From assembly GCF_009696275.1 (NCBI RefSeq), contig NZ_VUMI01000020.1, positions 1 through 64,000 on the forward strand: DNA of 64,000 nt. The letters run 5' to 3'. Shown here one piece after another: positions 33,979 to 42,931 of the stretch; position 1 is the stretch's first letter; each line of letters starts with the position of its first letter. Both the position numbers and the translations under genes were made by a program. The notes beneath the pieces are model-generated. The model was given only the letters and a program-made list of their open reading frames with translations, was not told the origin of the DNA and searched no databases. The stretch comes from Eisenbergiella porci (GTDB lineage Bacteria > Bacillota > Clostridia > Lachnospirales > Lachnospiraceae).

Positions 33979-35166
33979 ATGCCAAACGTACGAGAACTGG
34001 AAAACGCCCTTCCGGTAGCGCCTCTTAAGGTGCTTGCCATGGAATCCGCCGAAACCATCGGAAGACGCGTCAACAATTATCTTGTTGAATTCCGGAAAAA
34101 TATGAAAAATACAAAACACGACGATCCCGCTTTCCAGGGGTATATTGAAAACAGTTATCTTGTGGATGCTTCCAGCCCCCGCTTCGGAAGCGGAGAAGGA
34201 AAAGGAATCATCAGGGAATCCGTCCGCGGAAAGGATCTTTTCATCATTGTTGACGTATGTAACCATAGTCTGACCTATTCCATTAACGGTTATACGAACC
34301 ACAAATCTCCCGATGATAATTACCAGGACCTGAAGCGCATGATAGCCTCCGCCGCAGGAAAGGCGCATCGAATCAATGTGGTTATGCCCTTCCTTTATGA
34401 AGGCCGCCAGCACAAGAGGACAAGCAGAGAATCCCTTGACTGTGCATATATGCTCACGGAGCTGGCAAATATGGGCGTGAATAATTTTATCACCTTTGAT
34501 GCCCATGATCCAAGGGTGCAGAATGCAACCCCGCTCAACGGTTTTGACAATTTTACGCCGCCTTATCAGTTCATGCGGGCGCTGCTGGATACGGAGGATG
34601 ATCTGATCATCGATCAGGATCATACTATCGTTATCAGCCCCGATGAAGGCGCCCTTGACCGCGCCGTATATTTCGGCAATGTACTCGGCGTCAATACCGG
34701 CATGTTCTACAAACGCCGCGATTATTCCACCATTGTAAACGGCAAGAACCCCATCGTCGCCCATGAATTCCTGGGAGACAGCGTTGACGGAAAGGACGTT
34801 ATCATTATTGACGATATGATTTCCTCCGGAGAAAGCATGCTGGATACCTCCAGACAGCTGAAGGAAATGAATGCAAAGCGTGTTTTCATCTGCTGTACCT
34901 TCGGACTGTTCACCAATGGCCTTGAGGCCTTCGACAAAGCCTATGAAAACTGCTGGTTCGACCGGGTAATCACTACCAACCTCACCTACCAGCCGCCTGA
35001 GCTTTACACCAGGCCATATTATACCGAGGCCGATATGAGCAAGTTCCTGGCATCCATCATTGATTTTATGAATCATGACATCTCCATGTCCCACGTTATG
35101 ACTCCTACGGAAAAAATCAATGAAATCCTGGCCAGATACAATAACAGGGAAGAATACCATATCTGA
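33979..35166 (+). CDS. prs: Ribose-phosphate pyrophosphokinase, long form
   Basis: The 395-residue protein has the PRPP synthetase fold. NVVMPFLYEGRQHKRTSRESL (about 134-154) matches the ATP-binding flexible loop. NFITFDAHDPRVQNATP (about 172-188) is the metal/phosphate region. DVIIIDDMISSGESML (about 273-288) is the PRPP-binding loop. It makes PRPP from ribose-5-phosphate and ATP for nucleotides, His and Trp. It is longer than the usual 310-320 residues, with an extended N terminus and C terminus. CAGGAGAACC precedes the ATG. It is monocistronic, with a terminator at 35264. Confidence 0.93.
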   Translation: MPNVRELENALPVAPLKVLAMESAETIGRRVNNYLVEFRKNMKNTKHDDPAFQGYIENSYLVDASSPRFGSGEGKGIIRESVRGKDLFIIVDVCNHSLTYSINGYTNHKSPDDNYQDLKRMIASAAGKAHRINVVMPFLYEGRQHKRTSRESLDCAYMLTELANMGVNNFITFDAHDPRVQNATPLNGFDNFTPPYQFMRALLDTEDDLIIDQDHTIVISPDEGALDRAVYFGNVLGVNTGMFYKRRDYSTIVNGKNPIVAHEFLGDSVDGKDVIIIDDMISSGESMLDTSRQLKEMNAKRVFICCTFGLFTNGLEAFDKAYENCWFDRVITTNLTYQPPELYTRPYYTEADMSKFLASIIDFMNHDISMSHVMTPTEKINEILARYNNREEYHI

Positions 35167-35263
35167 TCTGCCATATCGGGTGGCTTAAGGAAAAGATATA
35201 AGGAAAATTGCTGAAGGCTTAACAGAAAAGAATCGCATAAGAAGCATTACAGAAGTGGTTTAT

Positions 35264-35297
35264 AAAAAAATTCCCCGCAGGCCGCGGGGAATTTTTT
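35264..35297. terminator. Bidirectional terminator between prs and histidine kinase gene
   Basis: ATTCCCCGC and GCGGGGAAT form a stem with AAAAAA on the left and TTTTTT on the right, so it can end the two convergent genes prs and the sensor kinase. Confidence 0.85.
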
Positions 35298-37911
35298 ACT
35301 GCTGTTCTTCCAGACAAGGGAAGGTAATTATCACCTTGAACAAATCTCCATCCAGATAAATGTCGAACTTTCCGTTCTGAAGCTCCGTCAGGTTCCTGGC
35401 GATGGACAGTCCCAGGCCGCTTCCCTCCGTGCTCCGGGAAACATCCCCGCGGATAAAACGTTCTGTCAGTTCATCCGCACTGATATTCAGGGACTGTGCT
35501 GAAATATTTTTCATGGAAAAAGAGGCCAGCTTCTGTCCGTCGGTTTCTTTCACCGCCAGATCCAGATAAACTCTGGTTCCCTCCAGGGCGTATTTATATA
35601 CGTTTCCGAACAGGTTTTCTACTACGCGCCAGATCCGCCTGCTGTCTGCCTCAATATAGACCGGTTTTTCCGGCATGTTTGCGATTAAATCCAGGCACTT
35701 TTCATTCATCTTTTCCGAAAATTCACCCACAGTCTGATTGATCAGCTCTACAAAGTTGAGTCTCTCCATCTGCAGTGAGATGTTGCCGGAGGATATTTTA
35801 GAAGCTTCCACCAGATCGTCCGTCAGCTGTTTCAGTCTCTGTGATTTGCTGTCCAGTACCTCAATGTAGCCCTTTATTTTTTCATCCTGGATATTCTCTC
35901 TTTTCAGGAGATTGACGAAATTAATAATGGAGGTAAGGGGGGTCTTAATATCATGTGACACATTGGTAATCAGGTCCGCCTTCAGCCTTTCATCCTTCAT
36001 GCTGGTGGCCACAGCCTCCTGAATCCCGTCGCCGATACTGTTGACCGCTTCCGCCAGCGCCCTGTTTTCCCCATGCATCTTGCTGTCATCTATTTTGAAG
36101 CCGAAATCTCCGCTTCCGATAGTCTGCGTGCCTTCCACAATTTTCTGCAGATCCTTTCTTTCCATATACAAAAGGGCCGCCACAAAAATATCCACGATTC
36201 CCGCAAACAGTATTCCCACCGTGCCCAGAATTCCCATAAACAGGTTGAAGGCGGCAATGATAAGGAAGGGAATCAGGATTCTGCTCACAATATGGCTGTT
36301 GTCATACAGACGCAGGACAATGCGCTTTAACAGCCTGCCCAGCTGCCACAGCAAAGAATCCCTCCAGAAGGTATGCACCTTCAGACGGCGCACCAGCCCC
36401 AGATAGAAGGAGGTGCTAATCCAGTCCAGCAGGAAGGCTGCCGCAACGGCCGCCGCCGTAAGCATGAACGGACTGATGCCTTCCCCTGCGAGCGTATAGG
36501 AAAAAGCAATATCATAGGCCGCGCCGCACAGTACGCAGAAGCCTGCAGTCACGGAAGCAGCCAGGACAAGGAAAATCTCGGTGGGAAAATGATCTCCCTT
36601 TTTCAGGGCAACCACATAGCCGTCCTCGTTTTCCTCTTCTTTTCTTCCTTCATATACGGTAAGGACGCCCAAAAGCCAAAGGGACAGGATCATTGCCAGC
36701 GCGCCAAGGGCCACCGTCTGCCAGTAATAAGGCATAAAGCTGACAAAAGCCGCCCTGGCCTTCGCCAGGCTGTCATTTACTTCATAGGAAGTATCCACGC
36801 CGATCCAGACTCTGGAATTTTCTCCGAAGGCATATTCGTAAGAACCCAGTATTTCCCGCATTTCCTCCGTGGTCATCTGGGTATTGGTCTTAATCTCCAC
36901 CCGATCAGGATTATAATACAGATAACGTCCGTAGGCGCTGAATTCATCCGTTATCTGCTTCTCGCTTTTATTGGTATAGCTCTGGGACAGATTGGTAAAA
37001 TAACGGATTTCTCCATCCACTACCATCTGATAGCAGTAACGGACATTCGTCTTGTCTTCTCCGTAAAACTTCTTAAAGCTGCTGTATTCCGTAAAATTGT
37101 GATAGAGCTGGTTGCAGGCCTCCACCAGATTATTCCGCAGCATCATATATTCTTCCATATCTGAGGCATAATCAGCCAAATCCATTCCCGATGCGGAATA
37201 ATATCTGGGGACGAGAATATCCAGGGCCAATACATCTTCCGTGTTTACGGTCATTTCTCCCTTTTCCGAGGCTCTTTCCATATAGCTTTCCAGACTGTCC
37301 GGAAGCTCCATTATCATCCGCATGCTCAGGGAGTCCGTTCCCTTATCCGCAACCTGTGTGGAATATTTGATGGCCTGCCTGGTAAGCTCTGACTGCAGTG
37401 CATAGTCCCCCATGGTAAGATCACTGGGAATTTCCATTTCCGTCTCGCTTTTCCCCAGACCGAAATAGATGGCAAAATCACTTTCTGTTCCATAAACCGT
37501 TTCATAACTGAATCCGTAGTTTCCCCATTTAATCAGATCGTCCAGGTAATATTCTGCGGTCACTTCTTCTTCCGATACCATGCTCGTCCTGTTCACATAT
37601 GCGGTGATATCGATCTGTTTCTTTCCATCATAGACGCCGTCCGTTTCCAGCTGGCTTTTGATGACGGACATTCTGGTAATATCCTGGGCATCCTTACGCA
37701 GGATATCATCAAAAACCTCCGAATCCTCAAACATTTCCTTCTGGGCAAAGGGAGAAATAAAGTAGCGGCTCTTTCCATTGGTGCCTTCCACCGTAATGAA
37801 GGAGTTGGAAATAATTGCGATTACACTTCCGATCGCCGCCGCCGTCAATACTCTTTTTGTAAACAGGATCAACGTACGTTTTCCTCTTCCCATCACATTC
37901 TTTTTCTTCAT
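35296..37911 (-). CDS. Sensor histidine kinase, large multi-pass
   Basis: An 871-residue kinase. A first membrane helix (about 18-40) is followed by a large extracytoplasmic region (about 41-395), then helices near 397-420, 440-510 and 545-590. A HAMP-like segment precedes HisKA (NVSHDIKTPLTSIINF, phospho-His near 651), and an HATPase_c domain carries N box ENLFGNVYKYA and G box GSGLGLSIA (about 825-835). The sensor part has no recognised fold. It follows the response regulator gene in the same operon, 37 bp downstream, and presumably phosphorylates it. The signal is unknown. Confidence 0.92.
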   Translation of the reverse strand: MKKKNVMGRGKRTLILFTKRVLTAAAIGSVIAIISNSFITVEGTNGKSRYFISPFAQKEMFEDSEVFDDILRKDAQDITRMSVIKSQLETDGVYDGKKQIDITAYVNRTSMVSEEEVTAEYYLDDLIKWGNYGFSYETVYGTESDFAIYFGLGKSETEMEIPSDLTMGDYALQSELTRQAIKYSTQVADKGTDSLSMRMIMELPDSLESYMERASEKGEMTVNTEDVLALDILVPRYYSASGMDLADYASDMEEYMMLRNNLVEACNQLYHNFTEYSSFKKFYGEDKTNVRYCYQMVVDGEIRYFTNLSQSYTNKSEKQITDEFSAYGRYLYYNPDRVEIKTNTQMTTEEMREILGSYEYAFGENSRVWIGVDTSYEVNDSLAKARAAFVSFMPYYWQTVALGALAMILSLWLLGVLTVYEGRKEEENEDGYVVALKKGDHFPTEIFLVLAASVTAGFCVLCGAAYDIAFSYTLAGEGISPFMLTAAAVAAAFLLDWISTSFYLGLVRRLKVHTFWRDSLLWQLGRLLKRIVLRLYDNSHIVSRILIPFLIIAAFNLFMGILGTVGILFAGIVDIFVAALLYMERKDLQKIVEGTQTIGSGDFGFKIDDSKMHGENRALAEAVNSIGDGIQEAVATSMKDERLKADLITNVSHDIKTPLTSIINFVNLLKRENIQDEKIKGYIEVLDSKSQRLKQLTDDLVEASKISSGNISLQMERLNFVELINQTVGEFSEKMNEKCLDLIANMPEKPVYIEADSRRIWRVVENLFGNVYKYALEGTRVYLDLAVKETDGQKLASFSMKNISAQSLNISADELTERFIRGDVSRSTEGSGLGLSIARNLTELQNGKFDIYLDGDLFKVIITFPCLEEQQ

Positions 37912-37948
37912 AATTCTTCCTCCCGCCCTGCTGTACTTTTCCCGGCCT

Positions 37949-38641
37949 TTACTGCTTTTCGATTTTATAGCCCACTCCCCATACCACCTTCAGATAACGG
38001 GGCTCCTTGGGGTTGATTTCAATTTTTTCACGGATATGCCTGATATGGACGGCCACTGTGTTATCGGCGCCGATAGCCTCTTCCTCCCAGATGCTTTCAT
38101 ATATCTGATCAATGGAAAACACACGGCCCTGGTTCTTCACCAGAAGAAGGAGGATATTATATTCGATGGGGGTCAGCTTAACCGGTTCGTCATCCACCGT
38201 CACTTCCTTGGTTTCGTCATTGATCACAAGCCCTCCCGCACGGAAAATTGCATTGTTTTCCGCATTCAGGTTTCCCAGCTGGGTATACCTGCGCAGATGG
38301 GACTTCACTCTTGCCACCAGCTCCAGCGGATTGAAGGGCTTGGTCACATAATCATCGGCTCCGATATTCAGGCCCAGGATCTTATCCGCATCCTCGGATT
38401 TGGCAGAAAGGATAATAATCGGGATGCTGCTGTATTCCCTGATTTTCAGGGTGGCATGGATGCCGTCCAGCCTGGGCATCATCACATCCATGATAAGCAG
38501 GTGCACCTCATTGTTCTTCAGGGCACGGATGGCCTGTTCCCCGTCATATGCCTTTATAACATGGTAGCCCTCCTGAGCCAGGTAAATCTCTATCGCTTCC
38601 ACAATTTCTCTATCATCGTCGCATACAAGAATATTTGTCAT
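37949..38641 (-). CDS. OmpR-family response regulator
   Basis: The 230-residue regulator has a receiver domain (ILVCDDDREIV at residues 4-14, phospho-Asp in LLIMDVMMPRLDG near 52, ILSAKSEDAD and DDYVTKPFNPLELVARV). A winged-helix DNA-binding domain (LTPIEYNILLLLVKNQGRVFS, NTVAVHIRHIREKIE, VVWGVGYKIE) follows. The ATG at 38641 follows AAGGAG; a longer open frame upstream lacks a fitting start. It pairs with the downstream sensor kinase. Its targets cannot be read from the window. Confidence 0.95.
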   Translation of the reverse strand: MTNILVCDDDREIVEAIEIYLAQEGYHVIKAYDGEQAIRALKNNEVHLLIMDVMMPRLDGIHATLKIREYSSIPIIILSAKSEDADKILGLNIGADDYVTKPFNPLELVARVKSHLRRYTQLGNLNAENNAIFRAGGLVINDETKEVTVDDEPVKLTPIEYNILLLLVKNQGRVFSIDQIYESIWEEEAIGADNTVAVHIRHIREKIEINPKEPRYLKVVWGVGYKIEKQ

Positions 38642-39068
38642 CTTCTGTCGCTCCTTCCGCAGACCGTGCTTTATCATTCCCTGCCGGACAGGCCTGCCTT
38701 TTTGCATCAGTATACCACAAACTGCGGCCGACTTGTAGCCTTTTCGGCATGTTACGGCGGCCCCGCCCATGCAATATATGGTAAGAGCCGCCGCGTGTGT
38801 GATGCAGATCTGTGATGTTTGTGTATTTATTTAAACATATAGTTATTAATATAGAAAAAGGAACATTATTAATATTTTCTTAAGGTTGGGGGAGGGGAAG
38901 CGAATGGAGAGAGGCGGCAGTACGTACCGGGGTGGAAGTTTTCGGGGCTGGGGCGGGGGCTGTTTCCCATGGTCGGACGCAAAAATGGGGTATTTCTAAC
39001 CGCAGCGGTTTTCCTGTTGCTGTCAGACGGCGCAGAACTCCTCACTGCGTTCGTCAGACAGCATCGTC
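38642..39068. other. Intergenic region with candidate promoter and insertion-like segment
   Basis: On the minus strand an extended -10 (TGGTATACT, -10 at 38709-38714) may serve the response regulator gene. On the plus strand a strong ribosome binding site (GGGGGAGGGG) and ATG at 38904 start a 31-codon frame. That frame stops at 38997, in the same reading frame as the MoxR gene at 39069. The DNA between about 38937 and 39070 has an imperfect inverted repeat (GCTGTCAGACG...CGTCAGACAGC type) and looks inserted. Confidence 0.5.
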
Positions 39069-39863
39069 TTGGGCTCGTATATTGCGGGGACGGGGTTGAT
39101 TGAGAGTGTGAATGTGGCGGTGGCTTTGGAGAAGCCTTTGTTGATTAAGGGGGAACCGGGGACAGGGAAGACGGTGTTGGCGCAGGCGGTGGCTGAGGCT
39201 TTGGGGATGGATTTGATTGTCTGGAATATTAAGTCTACTACCAGGGCTCAGGATGGGCTTTATAGCTATGATACGGTTAAAAGGTTGTATGACAGTCAGT
39301 TCGGGGAGGCCGGGGTCAGCGATATTTCAAGGTATATCCGGCTGGGTAAGCTGGGGGAGGCGTTTTCGCATGAAAATCAGGTGGTTTTGCTGATTGATGA
39401 GATCGATAAGGCTGATTTGGAGTTTCCTAATGATCTGCTTTGGGAGCTGGATCGGATGGAGTTTTATATTCCGGAAACCGGGGTGACCGTGAGGGCGAAG
39501 CATAGGCCGGTTGTTATTATTACTTCTAATGCGGAGAAGGAGCTGCCGGATGCTTTTTTGCGGCGGTGTATTTTTCATTATATTGATTTTCCGGACAGGG
39601 AGCTTCTTGAGGAAATCGTAAGGACGCATTTCCCTGAGGTGGAGGATAAGCTGCTGGGTGCGGCGGTTTCGGCGTTTGAGGAAATCCGTTCCATACGGAA
39701 TCTGCGTAAAAAGCCCGGTACCTCGGAGCTGCTGGATTGGGTGAATGCACTGCAGATTGGCGGGATTTCCGGGGAAGTCCTTGAGAAAGAGCTGCCGTTT
39801 CCAGGGGTGTTGTTGAAAAAGGATGAGGATTTAGATGCTTTGAAAAAGAATCGTTTTCTGTAA
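39069..39863 (+). CDS. MoxR-like AAA ATPase (5' end possibly disrupted)
   Basis: The 264-residue ATPase has Walker A IKGEPGTGKT (about 26-35), Walker B VVLLIDEIDKAD (about 104-115), sensor-1 VVIITSNAEKELPDAFLRRCIFHY (about 148-171) and a lid domain. MoxR ATPases act with VWA proteins to mature or remodel complexes. The VWA gene follows 11 bp downstream. The first codon here is TTG without a ribosome binding site. A good site with ATG lies at 38904 in the same frame, but a TAA at 38997 interrupts it. The protein may start late, or the gene may be damaged by an insertion. Confidence 0.8.
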   Translation: MGSYIAGTGLIESVNVAVALEKPLLIKGEPGTGKTVLAQAVAEALGMDLIVWNIKSTTRAQDGLYSYDTVKRLYDSQFGEAGVSDISRYIRLGKLGEAFSHENQVVLLIDEIDKADLEFPNDLLWELDRMEFYIPETGVTVRAKHRPVVIITSNAEKELPDAFLRRCIFHYIDFPDRELLEEIVRTHFPEVEDKLLGAAVSAFEEIRSIRNLRKKPGTSELLDWVNALQIGGISGEVLEKELPFPGVLLKKDEDLDALKKNRFL

Positions 39864-39874
39864 GGAGCGGGGTT

Positions 39875-41074
39875 ATGTTTGAGGCCTTTTTTGTGGTTTT
39901 GAAGGGGAAGGGAATCGCGGTTACTCCCGGGGAGTGGCTTTCTTTACAGGAGGCGCTTGATAAGGGGCTGTGCGGCTGCAGCCTTTCTGATTTTTATATG
40001 CTTTCCCGGATGCTTCTTGTAAAACGGGAGACGGATTATGACAGGTTTGACCTGGCTTTCGGGGAATTTTTCCAGGGAATTGAAAAGGGGACGGCGCTTT
40101 CTTCCCGGCTTCTGGAATGGCTGGACAAGCCTGAAATGAACGAGCTGCTTCAGGAAAAAAGAAGCGAGGGCGCGTTTTCTTTGGAACGCAGGGAGGAAAG
40201 CGCGGAGGAAACGGAGGCCCTTCTGGAAAAGAGGCTGAAGGAGCAGACCAGCGAGCACAATGGCGGAAGTTACTGGGTGGGAACTATGGGCCGTTCTTCT
40301 TTCGGAAATACCGGCGCCGACGTGGGCGGTATCCGGGTGGGTGGCAAATCGGGGCATCAGTCGGCTTTTGCCGTCATGGGCGAGCGTAAATATAAAGATT
40401 TCCGGGATGACAGGATCATTGACAATCGCCAGTTCCAGCAGGCGCTGCGGCGGCTGCGGCAGTATTCCTCGAGGCAGGATCTTCCCCGAACCGATCTGGA
40501 TGTGGAGGGAACGATAGATAAAACCTGCCAGAATGGCGGTTTTCTTCAGGTTGTTATGGAAAAACCGCGTAAAAATGCAATAAAGCTGCTGCTTCTCATG
40601 GATTCCGGCGGTACGATGCTGCCTTATTCGCAGCTGATGAATGAGCTGTTTCAGGCGGTGAGCAGGTCCAATCATTTTAAGGAAACGCATTTTTACTATT
40701 TCCATAATTGTATATATGGGAAGGTTTACCAGTCCCCTGTTTGTGATTATGGCGACTGGATTGATACGGAATGGCTGTTTCGGAACCTGAAAAGCGATAC
40801 CCGTGTGGTGATTGTGGGTGATGCCGCCATGGCTCCGGAGGAGCTTTATTCGCCTTCGGGCAACTACCGCGGTCCCAATGACGGGCTTCCCGGCATCGGC
40901 TGGCTGGAGCTTATGAAGGAGCATTTCCGGAAAAGCGTGTGGCTGAATCCTAAAATAGCGCAGGGGAACGCGCCCTGGAGGGAATCCGAAACTGCGGTTA
41001 AGGGGATATTTCCCATGTTTCCCATGACTGTAAAAGGATTGAAAGAGGCCATGAAGGAACTGATGCAGGGATAG
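39875..41074 (+). CDS. VWA (CoxE-type) domain protein
   Basis: A 399-residue protein paired with the MoxR ATPase. The N-terminal part is alpha-helical and charged (about 80-140 Glu-rich). A VWA domain of the CoxE kind follows, with a MIDAS-like segment LLLLMDSGGTM near 236-246 and VVIVGDAAMAPEELY near 311-325. No signal peptide or membrane helix is visible, so it should work in the cytoplasm. AAGGAG lies before the ATG. Such pairs often insert metals or remodel partner enzymes, but no client gene is adjacent. Both genes use noticeably more G/T-rich codons than their neighbours. Confidence 0.87.
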   Translation: MFEAFFVVLKGKGIAVTPGEWLSLQEALDKGLCGCSLSDFYMLSRMLLVKRETDYDRFDLAFGEFFQGIEKGTALSSRLLEWLDKPEMNELLQEKRSEGAFSLERREESAEETEALLEKRLKEQTSEHNGGSYWVGTMGRSSFGNTGADVGGIRVGGKSGHQSAFAVMGERKYKDFRDDRIIDNRQFQQALRRLRQYSSRQDLPRTDLDVEGTIDKTCQNGGFLQVVMEKPRKNAIKLLLLMDSGGTMLPYSQLMNELFQAVSRSNHFKETHFYYFHNCIYGKVYQSPVCDYGDWIDTEWLFRNLKSDTRVVIVGDAAMAPEELYSPSGNYRGPNDGLPGIGWLELMKEHFRKSVWLNPKIAQGNAPWRESETAVKGIFPMFPMTVKGLKEAMKELMQG

Positions 41075-41195
41075 CCTGCAATGCTGCAGCAGCCCGGGGA
41101 ACCGAGCTGTTACAGTTGGTTCGCTTCATGGCCTTTTTTGTTACTTTCCTTCGGTCGGCACAGTAAATGGGCAGGCCTGACCGAGCGTTACTGAT
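41075..41195. repeat. Palindromic intergenic sequence related to the aroA-metF repeat
   Basis: TTTCCTTCGGTCGGCACAGTAAATG...GGCCTGACCGAGCGTTAC closely resembles TTTCTCACGGACTGCGCAGTAAATG...TCCTGTCAGCACTGTTAC at 25574. Inverted CGGTC/GACCG ends suggest a hairpin. It lies between two convergent genes and may also act as terminator. Confidence 0.6.
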
Positions 41196-41969
41196 TTATT
41201 CCTTTATCCAATAACTGGAACAGTCGCTGGTGCGATCCAGGAAACCGTATTCAATCATAAGTCTGCGGATGTAAGGGAAATCGTCGTTAATTCTTTTCAG
41301 AATGCGGTTTACTTCTGTTTCCGTGTATTTTGTACCCGGTTTGAAATTTTCTGCTATTTTACGAAGTATCACTACTTTCCGCTTCTCTCTGGCCGGGATT
41401 TCCTTTAAATGTCCGTTTTCATCAAAAAAAGTCCCCAGAATCTGCGTTCTTTCTTCCTCAGTAATCACGTACCTGTCATCCACCATGGAGGCGGTCCGGT
41501 GCGGTTCGCAAAGCTTCTCACCAGGATCGTTTTCTTCTGTGGGCACGGATTCTTTCATGAGCTCCATTATCGCAAGGAATACTCTGGCCTGCCGTTCCTT
41601 TTCCCGCAGCTTGAAGCGGTGGTTCCTCACCGTTGACTGGGCAATCTGCTGTCTGGCGGCTATCTCCTTATCGCTTAAGCCCTCTGCCATCGCTGCCAGG
41701 ATGGCGCTTTGTATTTCTGAAACGCCTGCAAGGCCGGAATTTAAGAGGAAATGGAGCATGGAGCCATGTTCTTTTTCAAGATGCAGCTTCATTCTTTTTC
41801 CCGCATCGAAATATCTTCCCTCAAAAGGAAAAATTTCTCCCTTCTCGTAGGTTTCACCGCAAATGAGACATTTTATTTCTTTATCGTTTTCCCGGCAGCC
41901 TTTTTTTAGTTCTTCCGTATCGGCGCTGAAAAAAAGCTCGTTTCTGCTTTCCATGTTATCACAGGCCAT
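41196..41969 (-). CDS. LuxR-type HTH regulator with DUF2087
   Basis: A 257-residue protein. A possible N-terminal zinc site (CLICGETYEK...HLEKEHG, about 34-70) precedes a LuxR/GerE-like helix-turn-helix (ILAAMAEGLSDKEIAARQQIAQSTVRNHRFKLREKE, about 91-125). The C-terminal DUF2087 domain covers about 170-250 (ILGTFFDENGHLKEIPAREKRKVVIL...NDDFPYIRRLMIEYGFLDR). DUF2087 proteins are transcription regulators of unknown signal. AAGGAGG precedes the ATG. It stands alone on the minus strand, convergent with the VWA gene. Confidence 0.88.
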   Translation of the reverse strand: MACDNMESRNELFFSADTEELKKGCRENDKEIKCLICGETYEKGEIFPFEGRYFDAGKRMKLHLEKEHGSMLHFLLNSGLAGVSEIQSAILAAMAEGLSDKEIAARQQIAQSTVRNHRFKLREKERQARVFLAIMELMKESVPTEENDPGEKLCEPHRTASMVDDRYVITEEERTQILGTFFDENGHLKEIPAREKRKVVILRKIAENFKPGTKYTETEVNRILKRINDDFPYIRRLMIEYGFLDRTSDCSSYWIKE

Positions 41970-42433
41970 ATTCTTCTTCCTCCTTTGGTGATACTATATT
42001 TTGCTTGTGTCCCAGCTGGTTGTTCCGGCATTCTGTAAACTGCGGGGCTTTATACATATACTGCATATACCGCGTGAATCAACATAAATTTTTTCGTCCT
42101 TTCACTGGCATTTCTGCACTGTCATTTATCCCGGCCTACTACTAACCTGCTATTAATTATTATGATTGCCCATGCATCAATTGTACCATCATAAATCAAT
42201 TATGTCTATGCATAAATAGACATTTATTATATTTGTTTGTATTAGTTTTCAATCATAGTATACTGAAACTGTTCAGCACCTTCACAGTTACTGCCAAAAT
42301 CCATCCCAAGCCGCCTTCAGCGATAGATTCTGACATTCCTGAGTCACTTTCTTACAACCAGCCCTTCATGCTGGCCTATACAGCGGAAATCAAAAATCTG
42401 ATTACCTGGCATGAGCCTCCTCTCCTAAACCTG
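41970..42433. other. Intergenic region with repeat-family core
   Basis: About 460 bp without a convincing gene. AAACTGTTCAGCACCTTCACAGTTACTG (42265-42292) matches the stem-loop at 26826 apart from a few loop bases. A TTGTAT...TATACT pair on the plus strand precedes it, but no real coding frame follows. Confidence 0.55.
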
Positions 42434-42484
42434 CAAAAAACTACAAGGGCCGCAAAATCAACATTTCAGATGATTTTGCGGCCC
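42434..42484 (-). terminator. Terminator of the lepB-to-VOC operon
   Basis: GGGCCGCAAAATCA pairs perfectly with TGATTTTGCGGCCC (14 bp, 42447-42484). On the minus strand TTGTAGTTTTTTG follows. Confidence 0.8.
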
Positions 42485-42514
42485 CTGCCTGTAATATTCT
42501 AATACTGTGCGGCA

Positions 42515-42931
42515 TTACAATTCTCTTGTGCTGCCGATTTCAAGTAGATTGCCCTCCGGGTCGGCAACATAAAAGTTGCGAATACCAAAAGGATAGGTGA
42601 TAGGTTCTCCTGTCGGAAACTGTACATTCAACTTTGACAGCCGCTCATATTCCGCATCCACATCAGCAAAACATGGTAACCAAAGGGCGATTTCAAATGT
42701 CTGATTGATTCCCTTAGGCGGGATATAGTTCTCCCCGATTGCCTTAACAAATTCCTTCCTGCTGTACAGCCAAAAGGTTAATTCGCCTCCAGCTGTTTCA
42801 AATTCAGCAAAATTCCCTCCATCCCACTGCGTTTGAAAGCCCAGCGTATCCCTGTAAAATCGAACCATAATATCCATGTCGCCAGCGAGTATACACGACC
42901 CTATCCTAACATGACTTCCATTCACTGACAT
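42515..42931 (-). CDS. VOC (glyoxalase/dioxygenase fold) family protein
   Basis: A 138-residue VOC-fold protein with two beta-alpha-beta-beta-beta modules. They are HVRIGSCILAGDMDIMVRFYRDTLGF near 7-32 and a second half ending ITYPFGIRNFYVADPEGNLLEIGS (about 111-134), with Glu/Asp positions fitting metal ligands. Substrate unknown; antibiotic-resistance or glyoxalase-like roles cannot be told apart. The ATG at 42931 has GGAAGGGGAG before it. It starts inside the last codons of the serine hydrolase gene, so translation is probably coupled. Confidence 0.88.
   Translation of the reverse strand: MSVNGSHVRIGSCILAGDMDIMVRFYRDTLGFQTQWDGGNFAEFETAGGELTFWLYSRKEFVKAIGENYIPPKGINQTFEIALWLPCFADVDAEYERLSKLNVQFPTGEPITYPFGIRNFYVADPEGNLLEIGSTREL

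Noticed and set aside
33895-35160. A long minus-strand frame opposite prs
   Set aside because: prs on the plus strand has full family motifs, a promoter and a ribosome binding site. The opposite frame has none.
42233-42502. An 89-codon plus-strand frame after a promoter-like TTGTAT/TATACT pair
   Set aside because: It spans a repeat-family hairpin and the operon terminator, lacks a ribosome binding site and shows no protein-like pattern.
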